A DNA stretch of 64,000 nucleotides from Enterovibrio sp051650965 (GTDB lineage: Bacteria; Pseudomonadota; Gammaproteobacteria; Enterobacterales; Vibrionaceae), in contig JBOFRL010000041.1 in the NCBI GenBank assembly GCA_051650965.1, positions 47,173-111,172 on the forward strand, in the 5' to 3' direction. This document shows positions 8,907 through 16,821 of this stretch, piece after piece. Every line of letters begins with the position of its first letter. Position 1 is the first letter of the stretch. The notes beneath the pieces were generated by a model. That model was not told the origin of the DNA and made no database searches. It was given only the letters and a program-made list of their open reading frames with translations. The position numbers and the translations under genes were made by a program.

Positions 8907-9530
8907 ATGATACGTCGTTTTATTTTTTTAAGCTTACTGTTGATCAACTCGCAAGCTGCAGCTGCGCCAATGGCTGCGGTGCCGATCTATGATGAAGCGC
9001 AGCTTATTCGCCTGTTTGAAAATAATCGTCACCTGCAAAAAGTGGCCAAAGAAGACGACTGTCAGTTACTGCAAGACATCGAAGCGCGCGCAATTCGCAT
9101 AGAGATGCCCGCATATCAATTTTTATACGGCGATATGCTGGCGTGGGGAATTTGCATTGAAAAAGATGTGGAGCAGGGCCTCTATTATATGCAGCAATCA
9201 GCCGCGCAAGGCCTTCCGGCGGCGCTCGAGCAGCTCGGCCGCTATTATGCCAACGGCATCTTAGTACAGCAGGATAAAGAGCGCGCCGTGCTCTACATGC
9301 GTGAAGCGGCGCTGCTTGGCAATGTGCGCGCAAAAGTGCAACTGGCGGAGCTGCTACTCACAGATAATGGCAGCCCGCTCGATTATGAAGACGCCTATCG
9401 CTGGCTCTATTCGACTGCGACCGCCGACAAAACTTTGCACAAAAAAATCGCTCAGCTGCGCAAAAAGCTTGAAGCTCGCATGCCCGCCTACGTGGTGCGA
9501 CGCGCAAAGCAGCGCATTAGCTACTGGTAA
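8907..9530 (+). CDS. motX: Sodium-type flagellar motor protein MotX
   Basis: Secreted Sel1-repeat protein of 207 residues. MotX together with MotY forms the T ring under the sodium-driven polar flagellum of Vibrio and Shewanella and is needed to recruit PomA/PomB stators. A signal peptide (residues ~1-20, ending AAAA|P) is followed by a Cys-containing segment (DDCQLLQDI) and Sel1-like repeats (AYQFLYGDMLAWG, GLPAALEQLGRYY, GNVRAKVQLAELLL). The YEDAYRWLY element near the end is typical of MotX as I remember the family. The perfect sigma-28 promoter upstream supports a flagellar role. Other Sel1 proteins are the alternative. Confidence 0.82.
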   Translation: MIRRFIFLSLLLINSQAAAAPMAAVPIYDEAQLIRLFENNRHLQKVAKEDDCQLLQDIEARAIRIEMPAYQFLYGDMLAWGICIEKDVEQGLYYMQQSAAQGLPAALEQLGRYYANGILVQQDKERAVLYMREAALLGNVRAKVQLAELLLTDNGSPLDYEDAYRWLYSTATADKTLHKKIAQLRKKLEARMPAYVVRRAKQRISYW

Positions 9531-10037
9531 CCGCTTGTATTGCCGAACAGCATTTGCTTTCGGCCAAAATCGTCCCTCGAAAATAAAAGCTACAACAAAT
9601 AAAAGCCGTAAATTACAAATCGTATTTTTGAATAAATACAATAAATTCCTTACTCACCGCCATAATTTATTGATAGCGATTAAATTGTTAGAAAGACATT
9701 CCCTCCAATTAACCTTTTCCAGCTCGCAACGTTACCCAAACAACTTTTTGCCAAATCAGCGCACAATACGCTCGCCAATCTGCGTCTATAATTTGCGGCA
9801 AGAGAGAATATTGTTCAATTTGCTGCGCCAACATCTTTTGCTTGGTATGATGCACGCCAAAGGCGCATGCCGCATATGATGAAAAATGCCCGCAGCAAGC
9901 TTTACCTAGCACCTCGCTACGTACAAAATTTCTGCTTAATTATCAAAAATTTAACTTTTTATCACAGCGTCATCGCTCACGTTCAAATTGCAGATACGCA
10001 TTTGCATCATTTTGAATTTAATAAGAAAGAGGATCTA
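9531..10037. other. Intergenic region between motX and yihI
   Basis: About 500 bp without a convincing gene. Open frames running through it have no ribosome binding sites and look like chance. No strong terminator, tRNA or repeat was recognised. The yihI promoter must lie in its AT-rich right half; GAGGA sits just before the yihI ATG. Confidence 0.4.
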
Positions 10038-10559
10038 ATGACGCGTAAAAAGAAAACCCGCCGCCAGGGCTCTGAAGGCGAAGCGCAATACTCAGAGAAA
10101 AGAATGAGCGAGCAAGAGATGCTTTCTTTGCTGCGTAAAAAGCAAGGCAAGCGCAAGGGTTTGAAGGCGGGCTCTCGCCACTCCGCAGGTGAGAAAAGCG
10201 CGCAGCGCACACCGCAAAAGCCAAATGATCCGCGCCTTGGCAGCAAAAATCCGGTGCCTCTCGTTGTTGAAGCGCCGTCGGCAAGCAAAAAAATGTCACA
10301 CTCCGCGCAAAAACACAGTGCAGAAAAAGAGCTCCAGCAGCTAGAAAACGATCCACAATTGCTGGCGCTACTCGACAGAATTGAAAATGGCGAGCGTTTA
10401 GGCTCAGGATTGCAATCCTATGTCGATGAAAAATTGGACCGCATTGAGCAGCTGATGGGCATTCTTGGCCTGCTAGAGCCCGAGGATGAGGAGCCAGCAG
10501 AGCTTAGCCTTTCTGGCGAAAAAGCAACGACACAACGTGTAAACGCAAGCGAGGAGTAA
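10038..10559 (+). CDS. yihI: Der GTPase activator YihI
   Basis: GTPase-activating protein for Der (EngA), which acts in late 50S ribosome maturation. The ATG at 10038 is preceded by GAGGA at good spacing and gives 173 residues, close to E. coli YihI (169); the longer open frame upstream is not needed. Layout matches the family: a basic, disordered N-terminus (RKKKTRR, KKQGKRKG), a DPRLGSKNPVPL motif near residue 68, then a helical region with LLDRIENGE and KLDRIEQLM, and an acidic tail. It is followed by a DUF2489 gene and hemN, a conserved order. Confidence 0.9.
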   Translation: MTRKKKTRRQGSEGEAQYSEKRMSEQEMLSLLRKKQGKRKGLKAGSRHSAGEKSAQRTPQKPNDPRLGSKNPVPLVVEAPSASKKMSHSAQKHSAEKELQQLENDPQLLALLDRIENGERLGSGLQSYVDEKLDRIEQLMGILGLLEPEDEEPAELSLSGEKATTQRVNASEE

Positions 10560-10565
10560 CTGCCG

Positions 10566-11045
10566 TTGAGCCTTATTTTTTTTGGCATTGCAGCACTTAT
10601 TTTATTTGCCCTCGCCGCTTATGCCGGCTGGCTGTTAAGCGCGCTGCACTTGCAAAAGTCACAGCTGGCTCTTGCACAAAAAAAGGCGGTGGCACAGCGA
10701 AATGCTCAGCTAAATGAGCATATTGCGCTTATTGCGAAGGCCGCTTTGGATGGAAATTGCGAATATTGTGAAGCTTGTATCCGTCTTTATATGCTGATAA
10801 ATGCACGTGAAGAGGAAAAACCGCGCAATCTTGAACTTGAATTTCCAGCTTTGTGTGAAATTTATCAATTGGTTAAAGATATGCCGCGCAGCGATCACAA
10901 GGCGCCTCTTTCTAATAAAGAGCGCGCGCAGTTTTCAAAAATACGCGAGCAAGCAGCGCAGCGTTTGCAGGATCAGCTCCGCCCAGAGCTTGAGCTGATT
11001 TTAAGCTGCGCAGCAGCGACAAAAGGTCCAGCGGATACTGTGTGA
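10566..11045 (+). CDS. DUF2489 domain membrane-anchored protein
   Basis: 159-residue protein with one N-terminal membrane helix (residues ~3-25) and a helical cytoplasmic part containing NCEYCEACIRL near residue 60 and a KDMPRSDHK motif. This matches DUF2489 proteins that lie between yihI and hemN in Vibrio and Shewanella. The start is TTG at 10566; its Shine-Dalgarno GAGGAG overlaps the stop codon of yihI, so the two genes are probably coupled. The two close Cys residues could bind metal, but that is only inference. Function unknown. Confidence 0.78.
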   Translation: MSLIFFGIAALILFALAAYAGWLLSALHLQKSQLALAQKKAVAQRNAQLNEHIALIAKAALDGNCEYCEACIRLYMLINAREEEKPRNLELEFPALCEIYQLVKDMPRSDHKAPLSNKERAQFSKIREQAAQRLQDQLRPELELILSCAAATKGPADTV

Positions 11046-11130
11046 TTTGCTAGGTAGAACAATGTGTTAAAACAAAGCCAGCCGTAAATTTAGCAGACCA
11101 ATTTCGGTCAAAACTTATGGGACCAACGAG

Positions 11131-12504
11131 ATGGAAGATGCACAAATTATCTGGGATCAAAAGCTTATTGAAAAATATAGCTGTTTTGGCCCGCGCTATA
11201 CCTCTTACCCGACCGCGCTAGAATTTTCGCCAAAATATCAAGCGCAGCAATTTGAAGAAGCGTGCGCACAATACCCTGAGCGCCCGCTCTCTTTGTATGT
11301 GCATCTGCCATTTTGCCATAAGCTTTGCTATTACTGCGGCTGCAATAAAATTATCACTCGCCATAAAGGAAAGGCTGACGTCTATCTTGACACGCTCGAG
11401 CAAGAGATCGCGCAGCGCAGCGCATTGCTTGGCTCGCGCACCGTCACGCAGCTGCATTTAGGCGGCGGTACGCCAACATTTTTGAGTGAAAAGCAGCTCG
11501 ATAGATTGCTTTCCATGTTGCGCCAGCATTTTACTATTGCGGCGTCAGCTGAGATCAGCATCGAGATTGATCCGCGAGAAATTGCGCTCAACCGGCTTGA
11601 TCACCTGCGCCAACTCGGCTTTAACCGCATCAGCATTGGCGTGCAAGATTTTGATAAGAAAGTGCAAATAGCGGTGAATCGCGAGCAAGACGAAGATTTC
11701 ATTCGCAATCTGGTGCTGCGCGGCGAAACGCTTGGTTTTAGCTCGATAAACCTCGATTTGATTTACGGCTTGCCTCACCAGACGCCAGCCAGTTTCCAAA
11801 AAACCGTGCAGCAAGTAATTGCGATGCGACCGCAGCGCTTATCGGTTTTCAACTACGCGCATCTTCCGGCGCGCTTTGCGGCGCAAAAAAAGCTCAATGA
11901 AGCTGACATGCCGAGCGGCGCGCAAAAACTTGAAATTTTACAACAGACTATCGCAAGCCTCACTGGCGCGGGCTACCAATTTATCGGCATGGATCATTTT
12001 GCATTGCCTGATGATGAGCTCGCCATCGCGCAGTGCCAAGGGCTGCTGCACCGCAATTTCCAAGGCTACACCACGCAAGGAAGCTGCGACCTTTTAGGGC
12101 TTGGCGTTTCATCCATTTCCATGATCGGCGATAGCTACGCGCAAAATCAAAAGGTTTTGGAGCTTTATTACCGCGATATTGAGCAAAATGGGCATGCGCT
12201 TTGCCAAGGCGTGCAGCTAGATAACGAGGACAAGTTGCGCCGCGACATCATCAAGTCGCTGATCTGCAACTTTAAATTAGATAAGCGTGCCATTGAGCAA
12301 GAGTATCAACTCAATTTCGATGAGCATTTTGCTCAAGATCTTGCGCTGCTGAGCAATCTTATCGCCGACGGCTTAGTCGAAGTCACTGAGCAGCAAATCA
12401 ACGTCACGCAAAGCGGGAGACTGCTGATCCGCAATATCTGCATGTGTTTTGACACTTACCTGCGCGACAGGGCAAAACTGCAACAATTTTCGCGGGTTAT
12501 CTAA
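11131..12504 (+). CDS. hemN: Oxygen-independent coproporphyrinogen III dehydrogenase
   Basis: Radical-SAM enzyme that decarboxylates two propionates of coproporphyrinogen III to give protoporphyrinogen IX, allowing haem synthesis without oxygen. 457 residues, as in E. coli (457). The [4Fe-4S] motif Cx3Cx2C is CHKLCYYC near residue 62, followed by the extra Cys typical of HemN (CGC). The N-terminal 'RYTSYPTALEF' and the GGGTPTFL segment (residue ~112) are the other signatures; HemW-like paralogues lack the former. I saw no clear FNR box in the short upstream region. Confidence 0.95.
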   Translation: MEDAQIIWDQKLIEKYSCFGPRYTSYPTALEFSPKYQAQQFEEACAQYPERPLSLYVHLPFCHKLCYYCGCNKIITRHKGKADVYLDTLEQEIAQRSALLGSRTVTQLHLGGGTPTFLSEKQLDRLLSMLRQHFTIAASAEISIEIDPREIALNRLDHLRQLGFNRISIGVQDFDKKVQIAVNREQDEDFIRNLVLRGETLGFSSINLDLIYGLPHQTPASFQKTVQQVIAMRPQRLSVFNYAHLPARFAAQKKLNEADMPSGAQKLEILQQTIASLTGAGYQFIGMDHFALPDDELAIAQCQGLLHRNFQGYTTQGSCDLLGLGVSSISMIGDSYAQNQKVLELYYRDIEQNGHALCQGVQLDNEDKLRRDIIKSLICNFKLDKRAIEQEYQLNFDEHFAQDLALLSNLIADGLVEVTEQQINVTQSGRLLIRNICMCFDTYLRDRAKLQQFSRVI

Positions 12505-12510
12505 ATGTGA

Positions 12511-12536
12511 AGCGCTACATTTTCAGCTGTAGCGCT
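12511..12536 (+). terminator. Hairpin after hemN
   Basis: A 9-bp perfect inverted repeat (AGCGCTACA / TGTAGCGCT) starts 7 bp after the hemN stop. It is not followed by a good T-run, so termination is uncertain; it may only protect the mRNA end. Confidence 0.4.
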
Positions 12537-12541
12537 ATCAA

Positions 12542-12649
12542 TTAACCTGCCGCGGCGAAAAACGCTAAAACAGCCGTTAATATGGATGCAAGAAAATAGT
12601 TGGGCGCACCAGCCACCAGCTCTTGGGCGTTAATTACTAAATCAAACAT
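12542..12649 (-). CDS. Possible 35-residue hydrophobic small protein
   Basis: A short open frame from ATG at 12649 to TAA encodes 35 residues beginning MFDLVINAQELVAG and ending in a hydrophobic alanine-rich stretch (ASILTAVLAFFAAAG) that could be a membrane helix. It fits the space between hemN and dcuC. There is no strong Shine-Dalgarno, only an A-rich leader. I do not recognise a family. It could be a real small membrane protein or chance. Confidence 0.25.
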   Translation of the reverse strand: MFDLVINAQELVAGAPNYFLASILTAVLAFFAAAG

Positions 12650-12727
12650 TTTCGCGTAAATTTAAGACAAAGGATGCCTTAATGTACGTCGTTTAGCTTG
12701 TCATGCATACCAAAAAATAACCTGCAG

Positions 12728-12758
12728 AAAAAAAAGCGCCATGACGGCGCTTTTTTCT
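12728..12758 (-). terminator. Terminator of dcuC
   Basis: Inverted repeat AAAAGCGCC / GGCGCTTTT with a 4-5 nt loop, flanked by A-run and T-run, so it can act in both directions. It sits 17 bp beyond the dcuC stop codon on the minus strand. Confidence 0.85.
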
Positions 12759-12774
12759 ATTTCTAAGCTGTTTT

Positions 12775-14142
12775 TTACGCAGTTGCAGGAACTAAAACCA
12801 TCGTTCCTAAAACAACCATGATCAGACCACAAATGACTGGCACGCTGGTGCGTTTCACCACTTCAAATGGGCTAAGGCCCGCCATTCCTGAAGTAGCAAC
12901 CACGACTCCTGCAACCGGCGAAATCGTCCGGCCAAGGTTTGAGGCTTGCAACATAGGAATGATCAAAAACGCCGGATTTAAGCCCATTTTGCCAGCTAAC
13001 GCCGGTGCAAGCTCAACGAAAGCGTAAAATGGCGCGTTACCTGAGCCGGTTGCAATAGCTGCAGCGACCGTCAGACCCGACAAGATCAGCATGAGCGCAA
13101 GACCGCCTGCTCCGGCAGATTCTGCCAAGTGCAGCAGATTATCAATCGCGCCGATCACCATTAGCCCCTTAGCAAATACGCCAGCGGCAACTAACAGCAT
13201 CACAACACCTTTAAAAGCGTCCGCCATGCCTTGATAGCAAGTTTCCAGCTCCTCAAGCGCCATTTTTCCATCAAAGCGTTTCACAACGAAATCAACAACC
13301 GCAGCGATGAAAATCGACATGATCACGATGGTGAAAATATCAAGCGACAAACCTGGGATAGTTTTTCCGTTGAACAAAAACACGCCTAAAATAGGCATAA
13401 ATGGCAGCACCACATAAAAGCTTGGCGCCTTCACTTCAAGCTCGGAAACGTCGACCTTGACCATCGGCGTGTTATCTTTTTTATCGAGGAATTTGTTCCA
13501 AAAATAGGTCGCAAGTCCCATCACCAAAATGGCGCAAATCGAAACCGGCAGCACCGTTTGAAAGGCGAACACATCGAGTGGCAAGTTTGACTTTTCAGCC
13601 GCGATGATCACGTCACCTGAGGTTGGTGACAAAATAATTGCCGCCGGTGACGCGCACACTGCCGCAGCCGCTGGGCGCGAAATGCCCATTGCGGTCATCA
13701 TCGGGAACAGCGTCGCCATCAGCAAGACGCCAAGTCCGGTGGCCGAACTTACGGCCAGCGACATTAAGCACGCAATAAAATAAGAAGCTATCAATAAAAC
13801 GTAAGGAGATTTAATCGATGACAGCGGTTTGGCAAATTGCTTTACCACCACATTATTCGCGCCAATGCTTGTCATGTAAGAGGCAAATCCGCATAACAGC
13901 ATGATTTGCATGCCAAGATTGCCGCCGCTCGATTGCAACGTGATTTTGATGAATTCTAAAGTATCGGTAAACCAATTCCCCGTTTGAGTGGCACTGGCCG
14001 GCAAAATGGGCCGTCCTAAAATGCCCGCAATAAACAATAACAAGCAGCCCATCAGCAGCAATACGCCTGCAGGCTTATAATTTTTAACAATAAGGTATCC
14101 CGCGGCAACCGTCGCGATCAGACCAATCAACAGTTCTAACAC
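12775..14142 (-). CDS. dcuC: Anaerobic C4-dicarboxylate transporter DcuC
   Basis: Inner-membrane carrier for fumarate/succinate exchange during anaerobic growth. The start is GTG at 14142, with GGAG six bases upstream; this gives 455 residues, near the usual ~460. About 12 hydrophobic segments are visible. Conserved-looking stretches include SSATGLGVLLMATLFP and SPAAIILSPTSGDVI in the first half and ATGSGNAPFYAF plus GRTISPVAGV in the second half, which look like two related ion-transporter hairpins. It points away from the regulatory RNA and engB. Together with hemN it suggests capacity for anaerobic life. Confidence 0.88.
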   Translation of the reverse strand: MLELLIGLIATVAAGYLIVKNYKPAGVLLLMGCLLLFIAGILGRPILPASATQTGNWFTDTLEFIKITLQSSGGNLGMQIMLLCGFASYMTSIGANNVVVKQFAKPLSSIKSPYVLLIASYFIACLMSLAVSSATGLGVLLMATLFPMMTAMGISRPAAAAVCASPAAIILSPTSGDVIIAAEKSNLPLDVFAFQTVLPVSICAILVMGLATYFWNKFLDKKDNTPMVKVDVSELEVKAPSFYVVLPFMPILGVFLFNGKTIPGLSLDIFTIVIMSIFIAAVVDFVVKRFDGKMALEELETCYQGMADAFKGVVMLLVAAGVFAKGLMVIGAIDNLLHLAESAGAGGLALMLILSGLTVAAAIATGSGNAPFYAFVELAPALAGKMGLNPAFLIIPMLQASNLGRTISPVAGVVVATSGMAGLSPFEVVKRTSVPVICGLIMVVLGTMVLVPATA

Positions 14143-14300
14143 AAAAATCTCCAATTCAAGGGAATTTAAGAAAAAATACAATACCAAGATCAGTGAATTT
14201 TTGTACACCTTTTATCAAACGCATCAAAAAATCTAGTCTTTCGATCAAGAATGGTGCAAAAGTTGTGGAAGAATTTGCTGGATTAATGAAATTTTGCCAA

Positions 14301-14622
14301 GAAAAAAGCGGCAGTTCCGCTGCCGCTTACATCGTTCAAAAAACGACATCGCCACTCCTTCGGCGCTAACGCTAATCCTTAAGCAATTCCACTCTGCTAC
14401 TTTAGTTATTCCTTATTATACAACATCCTATTTGCAGATCCTGAGCCCGTGAAACACACGCTCCGCCAGCGCACCTCCTTGTGCATTGCAATTTTCCCTT
14501 CAATGCAGCAAGCTCCAGCTTTAACTGGTAAGAATTGCATTCCTTGCAAAGTCGCTTGCGTCTGTGGCAATTTATCTTTTTGCCATCAAGCGGAAGCATA
14601 CTTTTCTTTACAGAGCTGTATT
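14301..14622 (-). ncRNA. csrC: Probable CsrB/CsrC-family regulatory RNA
   Basis: No protein gene fits here, but the minus strand carries 12 GGA triplets in about 320 nt, many as AAGGA or TAGGAT; one (near 14426) reads ATAGGATGT, close to the CsrA-binding consensus ACARGGAUGU. The stretch ends in a strong terminator: AAGCGGCAG / CTGCCGCTT with six T (minus strand, 14302-14328). A TATATG box at 14634-14629 would give a start near 14622. CsrB/CsrC RNAs sequester the translational regulator CsrA through such repeats. In E. coli csrC lies between yihA (engB) and yihI; here the RNA is next to engB, with hemN-DUF2489-yihI nearby, so position agrees. The 5' end and subtype (B, C or D) are inferred. 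Confidence 0.72.
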
Positions 14623-14655
14623 TCAAAGCATATAAATTCTAAGGAAATTTGGACT

Positions 14656-14671
14656 ATTTCATAAGTGAAAT
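14656..14671 (-). promoter_or_regulatory. Dyad upstream of the Csr-type RNA
   Basis: Perfect 6-bp inverted repeat ATTTCA-TAAG-TGAAAT, about 35 bp upstream of the inferred RNA start, with a further AGTGAAAT copy near 14693. It lies where a response regulator of the UvrY/GacA/VarA type would bind, although it is not the textbook TGTAAG...CTTACA. Operator role is inference. Confidence 0.35.
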
Positions 14672-14926
14672 AAACGGAAATTATGCGAAATTTAGTGAAA
14701 TGCAGCGCGTGCTATTGCTATTTTTTCAATAAAATTGACTTACACTAAAATTTTTCTGTACAAAACAGATGATCTGTTTTTAAACGCAATATTCTAAGTG
14801 CGTTATGCTATAAACTACTGACCACTATTCAGTTAGTTACAAATTATACTGTGCCCTGTGCAAATAGCGCTGTACTAATTTGTCTAGTGTAAAATCGGCC
14901 TATCAGCTTGCTATAACGGAGCTCAC

Positions 14927-15571
14927 GTGGAAAAAGTTTTAAATTATCGCAACACGCATTTTATAACGAGCGCGCCAGATATACGTCATCTTCCTGAAGA
15001 TACCGGCATTGAAATTGCTTTTGCTGGGCGATCTAACGCAGGAAAATCTAGCTCAATCAATCGCCTGTGCGATCAAAAAAATTTAGTAAAAACCAGCAAA
15101 ACCCCGGGACGCACGCAGCTTATTAATTTATTTAAAGTGGCGGACGGCTGTCATATTGTCGACTTGCCTGGATATGGATTTGCCCAAGTCCCGCTGGCAT
15201 TAAAGCAAAAATGGCAAAAATCGCTAGGCGAATATTTGCAAAAACGCGAGCAATTAAAAGGACTTGTGGTGCTTATGGATATTCGCCATCCCATGAAAGA
15301 TCTTGACCAAGATCTGATTTACTGGGCAGTACAGAGCAACCTGCCAGTGCAAGTGCTGCTGACTAAGTGCGACAAGCTCAAAGCTGGCGCAAGAAAGGCG
15401 CAGCTGGTGCGGATCCGCGAAGCCGCGCTCGCTTTTTGTGGCGACGTAGAGGTTGACCTGTATTCCTCTTTGCAAGGAACAGGAGTTGATAAATTAAAAA
15501 ATAAACTCAACTCTTGGTATCAGCTCGTTAACGTAAATGAAGATGAAGAAAAAGAAGAAGAAATTGCATAA
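14927..15571 (+). CDS. engB: Ribosome biogenesis GTPase EngB (YsxC/YihA)
   Basis: Essential cytoplasmic GTPase needed for assembly of the large ribosomal subunit. 214 residues. GTPase motifs are clear: G1 GRSNAGKSS (residue ~34), G2 T in KTSKTPGRTQ, G3 DLPGYGFA (~80), G4 TKCDK (~146) and a G5-like SSLQGTG. The start is GTG at 14927 with CGGAG upstream. The acidic tail EDEEKEEE is unusually charged. It is transcribed away from the Csr-type RNA. Confidence 0.95.
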   Translation: MEKVLNYRNTHFITSAPDIRHLPEDTGIEIAFAGRSNAGKSSSINRLCDQKNLVKTSKTPGRTQLINLFKVADGCHIVDLPGYGFAQVPLALKQKWQKSLGEYLQKREQLKGLVVLMDIRHPMKDLDQDLIYWAVQSNLPVQVLLTKCDKLKAGARKAQLVRIREAALAFCGDVEVDLYSSLQGTGVDKLKNKLNSWYQLVNVNEDEEKEEEIA

Positions 15572-15596
15572 CAATTTTTTACTCTTCTGATCCTTA

Positions 15597-15630
15597 TTGC
15601 TGCTCACTGATAATATTGGTGAGCAGTCAT
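15597..15630 (+). terminator. Probable terminator of engB
   Basis: Inverted repeat CTGCTCAC / GTGAGCAG with an 11-nt loop, followed by an AT-rich stretch (TCATTTATAATTATT), begins about 26 bp after the engB stop codon. Confidence 0.6.
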
Positions 15631-15918
15631 TTATAATTATTACCAAACAAGACTCATACTCTGCGTCTGCATAAAGAATATAAATCTTGTCAGGTAAAAC
15701 AAATATCCACCAAAATAATAAACATGACGCATATATAAAAGTATGGCTTTGTGTCTTATAAATCCGTCTAACTTTTTTGTTTCGCCTAATATCACCTGCA
15801 TACACTGCGCAAAATCACACTTTTAATACTGTGCTTTATTATTCATTTATAGAGCAATGGATAATGTCAAATATCCCCCCTCCCTAATAAACAACTTGTT
15901 GCGCACAAAGGATGAGTC
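15631..15918. other. AT-rich intergenic region before the XRE gene
   Basis: About 290 bp of AT-rich DNA carrying the promoter for the XRE regulator. No gene, repeat or clear operator palindrome was found. AAGGATGAG just before 15919 serves as ribosome binding site. Confidence 0.35.
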
Positions 15919-16308
15919 ATGATCCAAAGTAAAGAACAAATCGCTCAACGCATTCGAGAAGCGCGTGAATATAAAGAAATTACGCAGCTAGAAATGGCGA
16001 ATCATTTAAGTATGGCGAGACAAACTTATTTAGATATTGAGTCGGCAAAAACTGAACCTAAAATATCTTCTCTTGTTTTAATTGCAAATATAACCGGCAG
16101 ACCATTTACTTGGCTTTTATATGATCAAAGCACAAGCTCTGATGTCGCATTTACTTATCGCGAAGAATTAAATAATTTATTAATGCTACTTAATATGCTT
16201 CCTGAATCTGCAAGAGAATTAGTCATTGGCCAAGCTCTTCATGTCGCAGAATATATGAATGCAAATTTAAATAATGAAACACTGCCCGATATGATCAAAA
16301 CAAATTAA
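15919..16308 (+). CDS. XRE-family transcriptional regulator
   Basis: 129-residue DNA-binding protein with an N-terminal Cro/C1-type helix-turn-helix (residues ~8-62; ITQLEMANHLSMARQTYLDIESAKTEPKI contains the two helices) and a helical C-terminal half of unknown role (LLMLLNMLPESARELVIGQALH). It starts with ATG after AAGGATGAG. It is more AT-rich than engB and lies just upstream of the split comM, outside the island as defined by comM homology. It may be an older acquisition or a local regulator; targets are unknown. Confidence 0.75.
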   Translation: MIQSKEQIAQRIREAREYKEITQLEMANHLSMARQTYLDIESAKTEPKISSLVLIANITGRPFTWLLYDQSTSSDVAFTYREELNNLLMLLNMLPESARELVIGQALHVAEYMNANLNNETLPDMIKTN

Positions 16309-16394
16309 TAAAGAAATATTTTATTCATTATTAAGCAACCTTTTTCTTGCTCGCTAACTAATATAAATCATTATCGACAACAAAAGTGAGCAAC

Positions 16395-16640
16395 ATGGGG
16401 CTTGCCATCATTCAAAGCAGGGCTTGCGTTGGGATCACCGCGCCGCCGGTGAGCGTTGAGGTACACATTAGCAACGGCTTGCCAGCATTTAATCTCGTTG
16501 GGCTAGCAGAAACCACCGTCAAAGAAGCACGCGATCGCGTTCGCAGCGCCATCATAAACTCTGGCTTTGAATTTCCAGCCAAACGCATCACAGTATTACG
16601 CAAGATTTACAGGAATAGAATTATATATTCTACTATATAG
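16395..16640 (+). pseudogene. comM: comM, 5' fragment (disrupted by the island)
   Basis: First 66 codons of ComM (YifB), a hexameric Mg-chelatase-like AAA+ helicase that promotes branch migration in natural transformation. The fragment reads MGLAIIQSRA... through EFPAKRIT, as in intact ComM; homology stops at the CAC at 16589-16591, then the frame runs 16 codons into island DNA and stops at 16640. ATG at 16395 matches the family start; a GTG three codons upstream is also in frame. The product lacks the AAA+ domain and must be inactive. The rest of the gene resumes at 24312. Confidence 0.92.
16589..16622 (+). other. attL: left junction of the island
   Basis: comM sequence continues to CAC (16589-16591), after which island DNA begins. 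Thirteen bases further in lies ATTTACAGGAATAGAATT (16605-16622). An inverted imperfect copy lies 12 bases inside the right junction. This is the arrangement expected of one half of a serine-integrase attP joined to half of attB. Confidence 0.75.
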
Positions 16641-16662
16641 TGTAACCTTAGGAGTCTTCAGG

Positions 16663-16821
16663 ATGGATTTTTTGGTATCTTGCAGGTGCGTTTTTGCAAG
16701 TGTAAGTATTGTTCTGGTTGATATATACTATAGCGTTAAAATAAACCAATACTGTATGCATGAACAGTTCTTATGGTTGTTACAAATGATAACAAGGTTC
16801 ATCAATGGTAATTACAGATAG
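16663..16821 (+). CDS. Possible 52-residue ORF preceding the methyltransferase
   Basis: Open frame from ATG at 16663 with AGGAG eight bases upstream, encoding 52 residues with a hydrophobic middle (VFASVSIVLVDIYY) and three Cys. It overlaps the start of the methyltransferase gene by 17 bp in another frame, which could couple the two. I do not recognise it and it may be chance or a decayed leader. Confidence 0.3.
   Translation: MDFLVSCRCVFASVSIVLVDIYYSVKINQYCMHEQFLWLLQMITRFINGNYR

Noticed and set aside
9301..9879. 192-codon frame overlapping the end of motX
   Set aside because: Most of it is the second frame of motX and the rest has biased, Arg/Cys-rich composition; no start signal.
9867..10037. 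N-terminal extension of yihI
   Set aside because: Family length and a GAGGA sequence both point to ATG at 10038.
14281..14926. Spot 42 RNA beside engB, as in E. coli
   Set aside because: No segment resembles the conserved Spot 42 sequence; the RNA seen here has CsrA-type GGA repeats instead.
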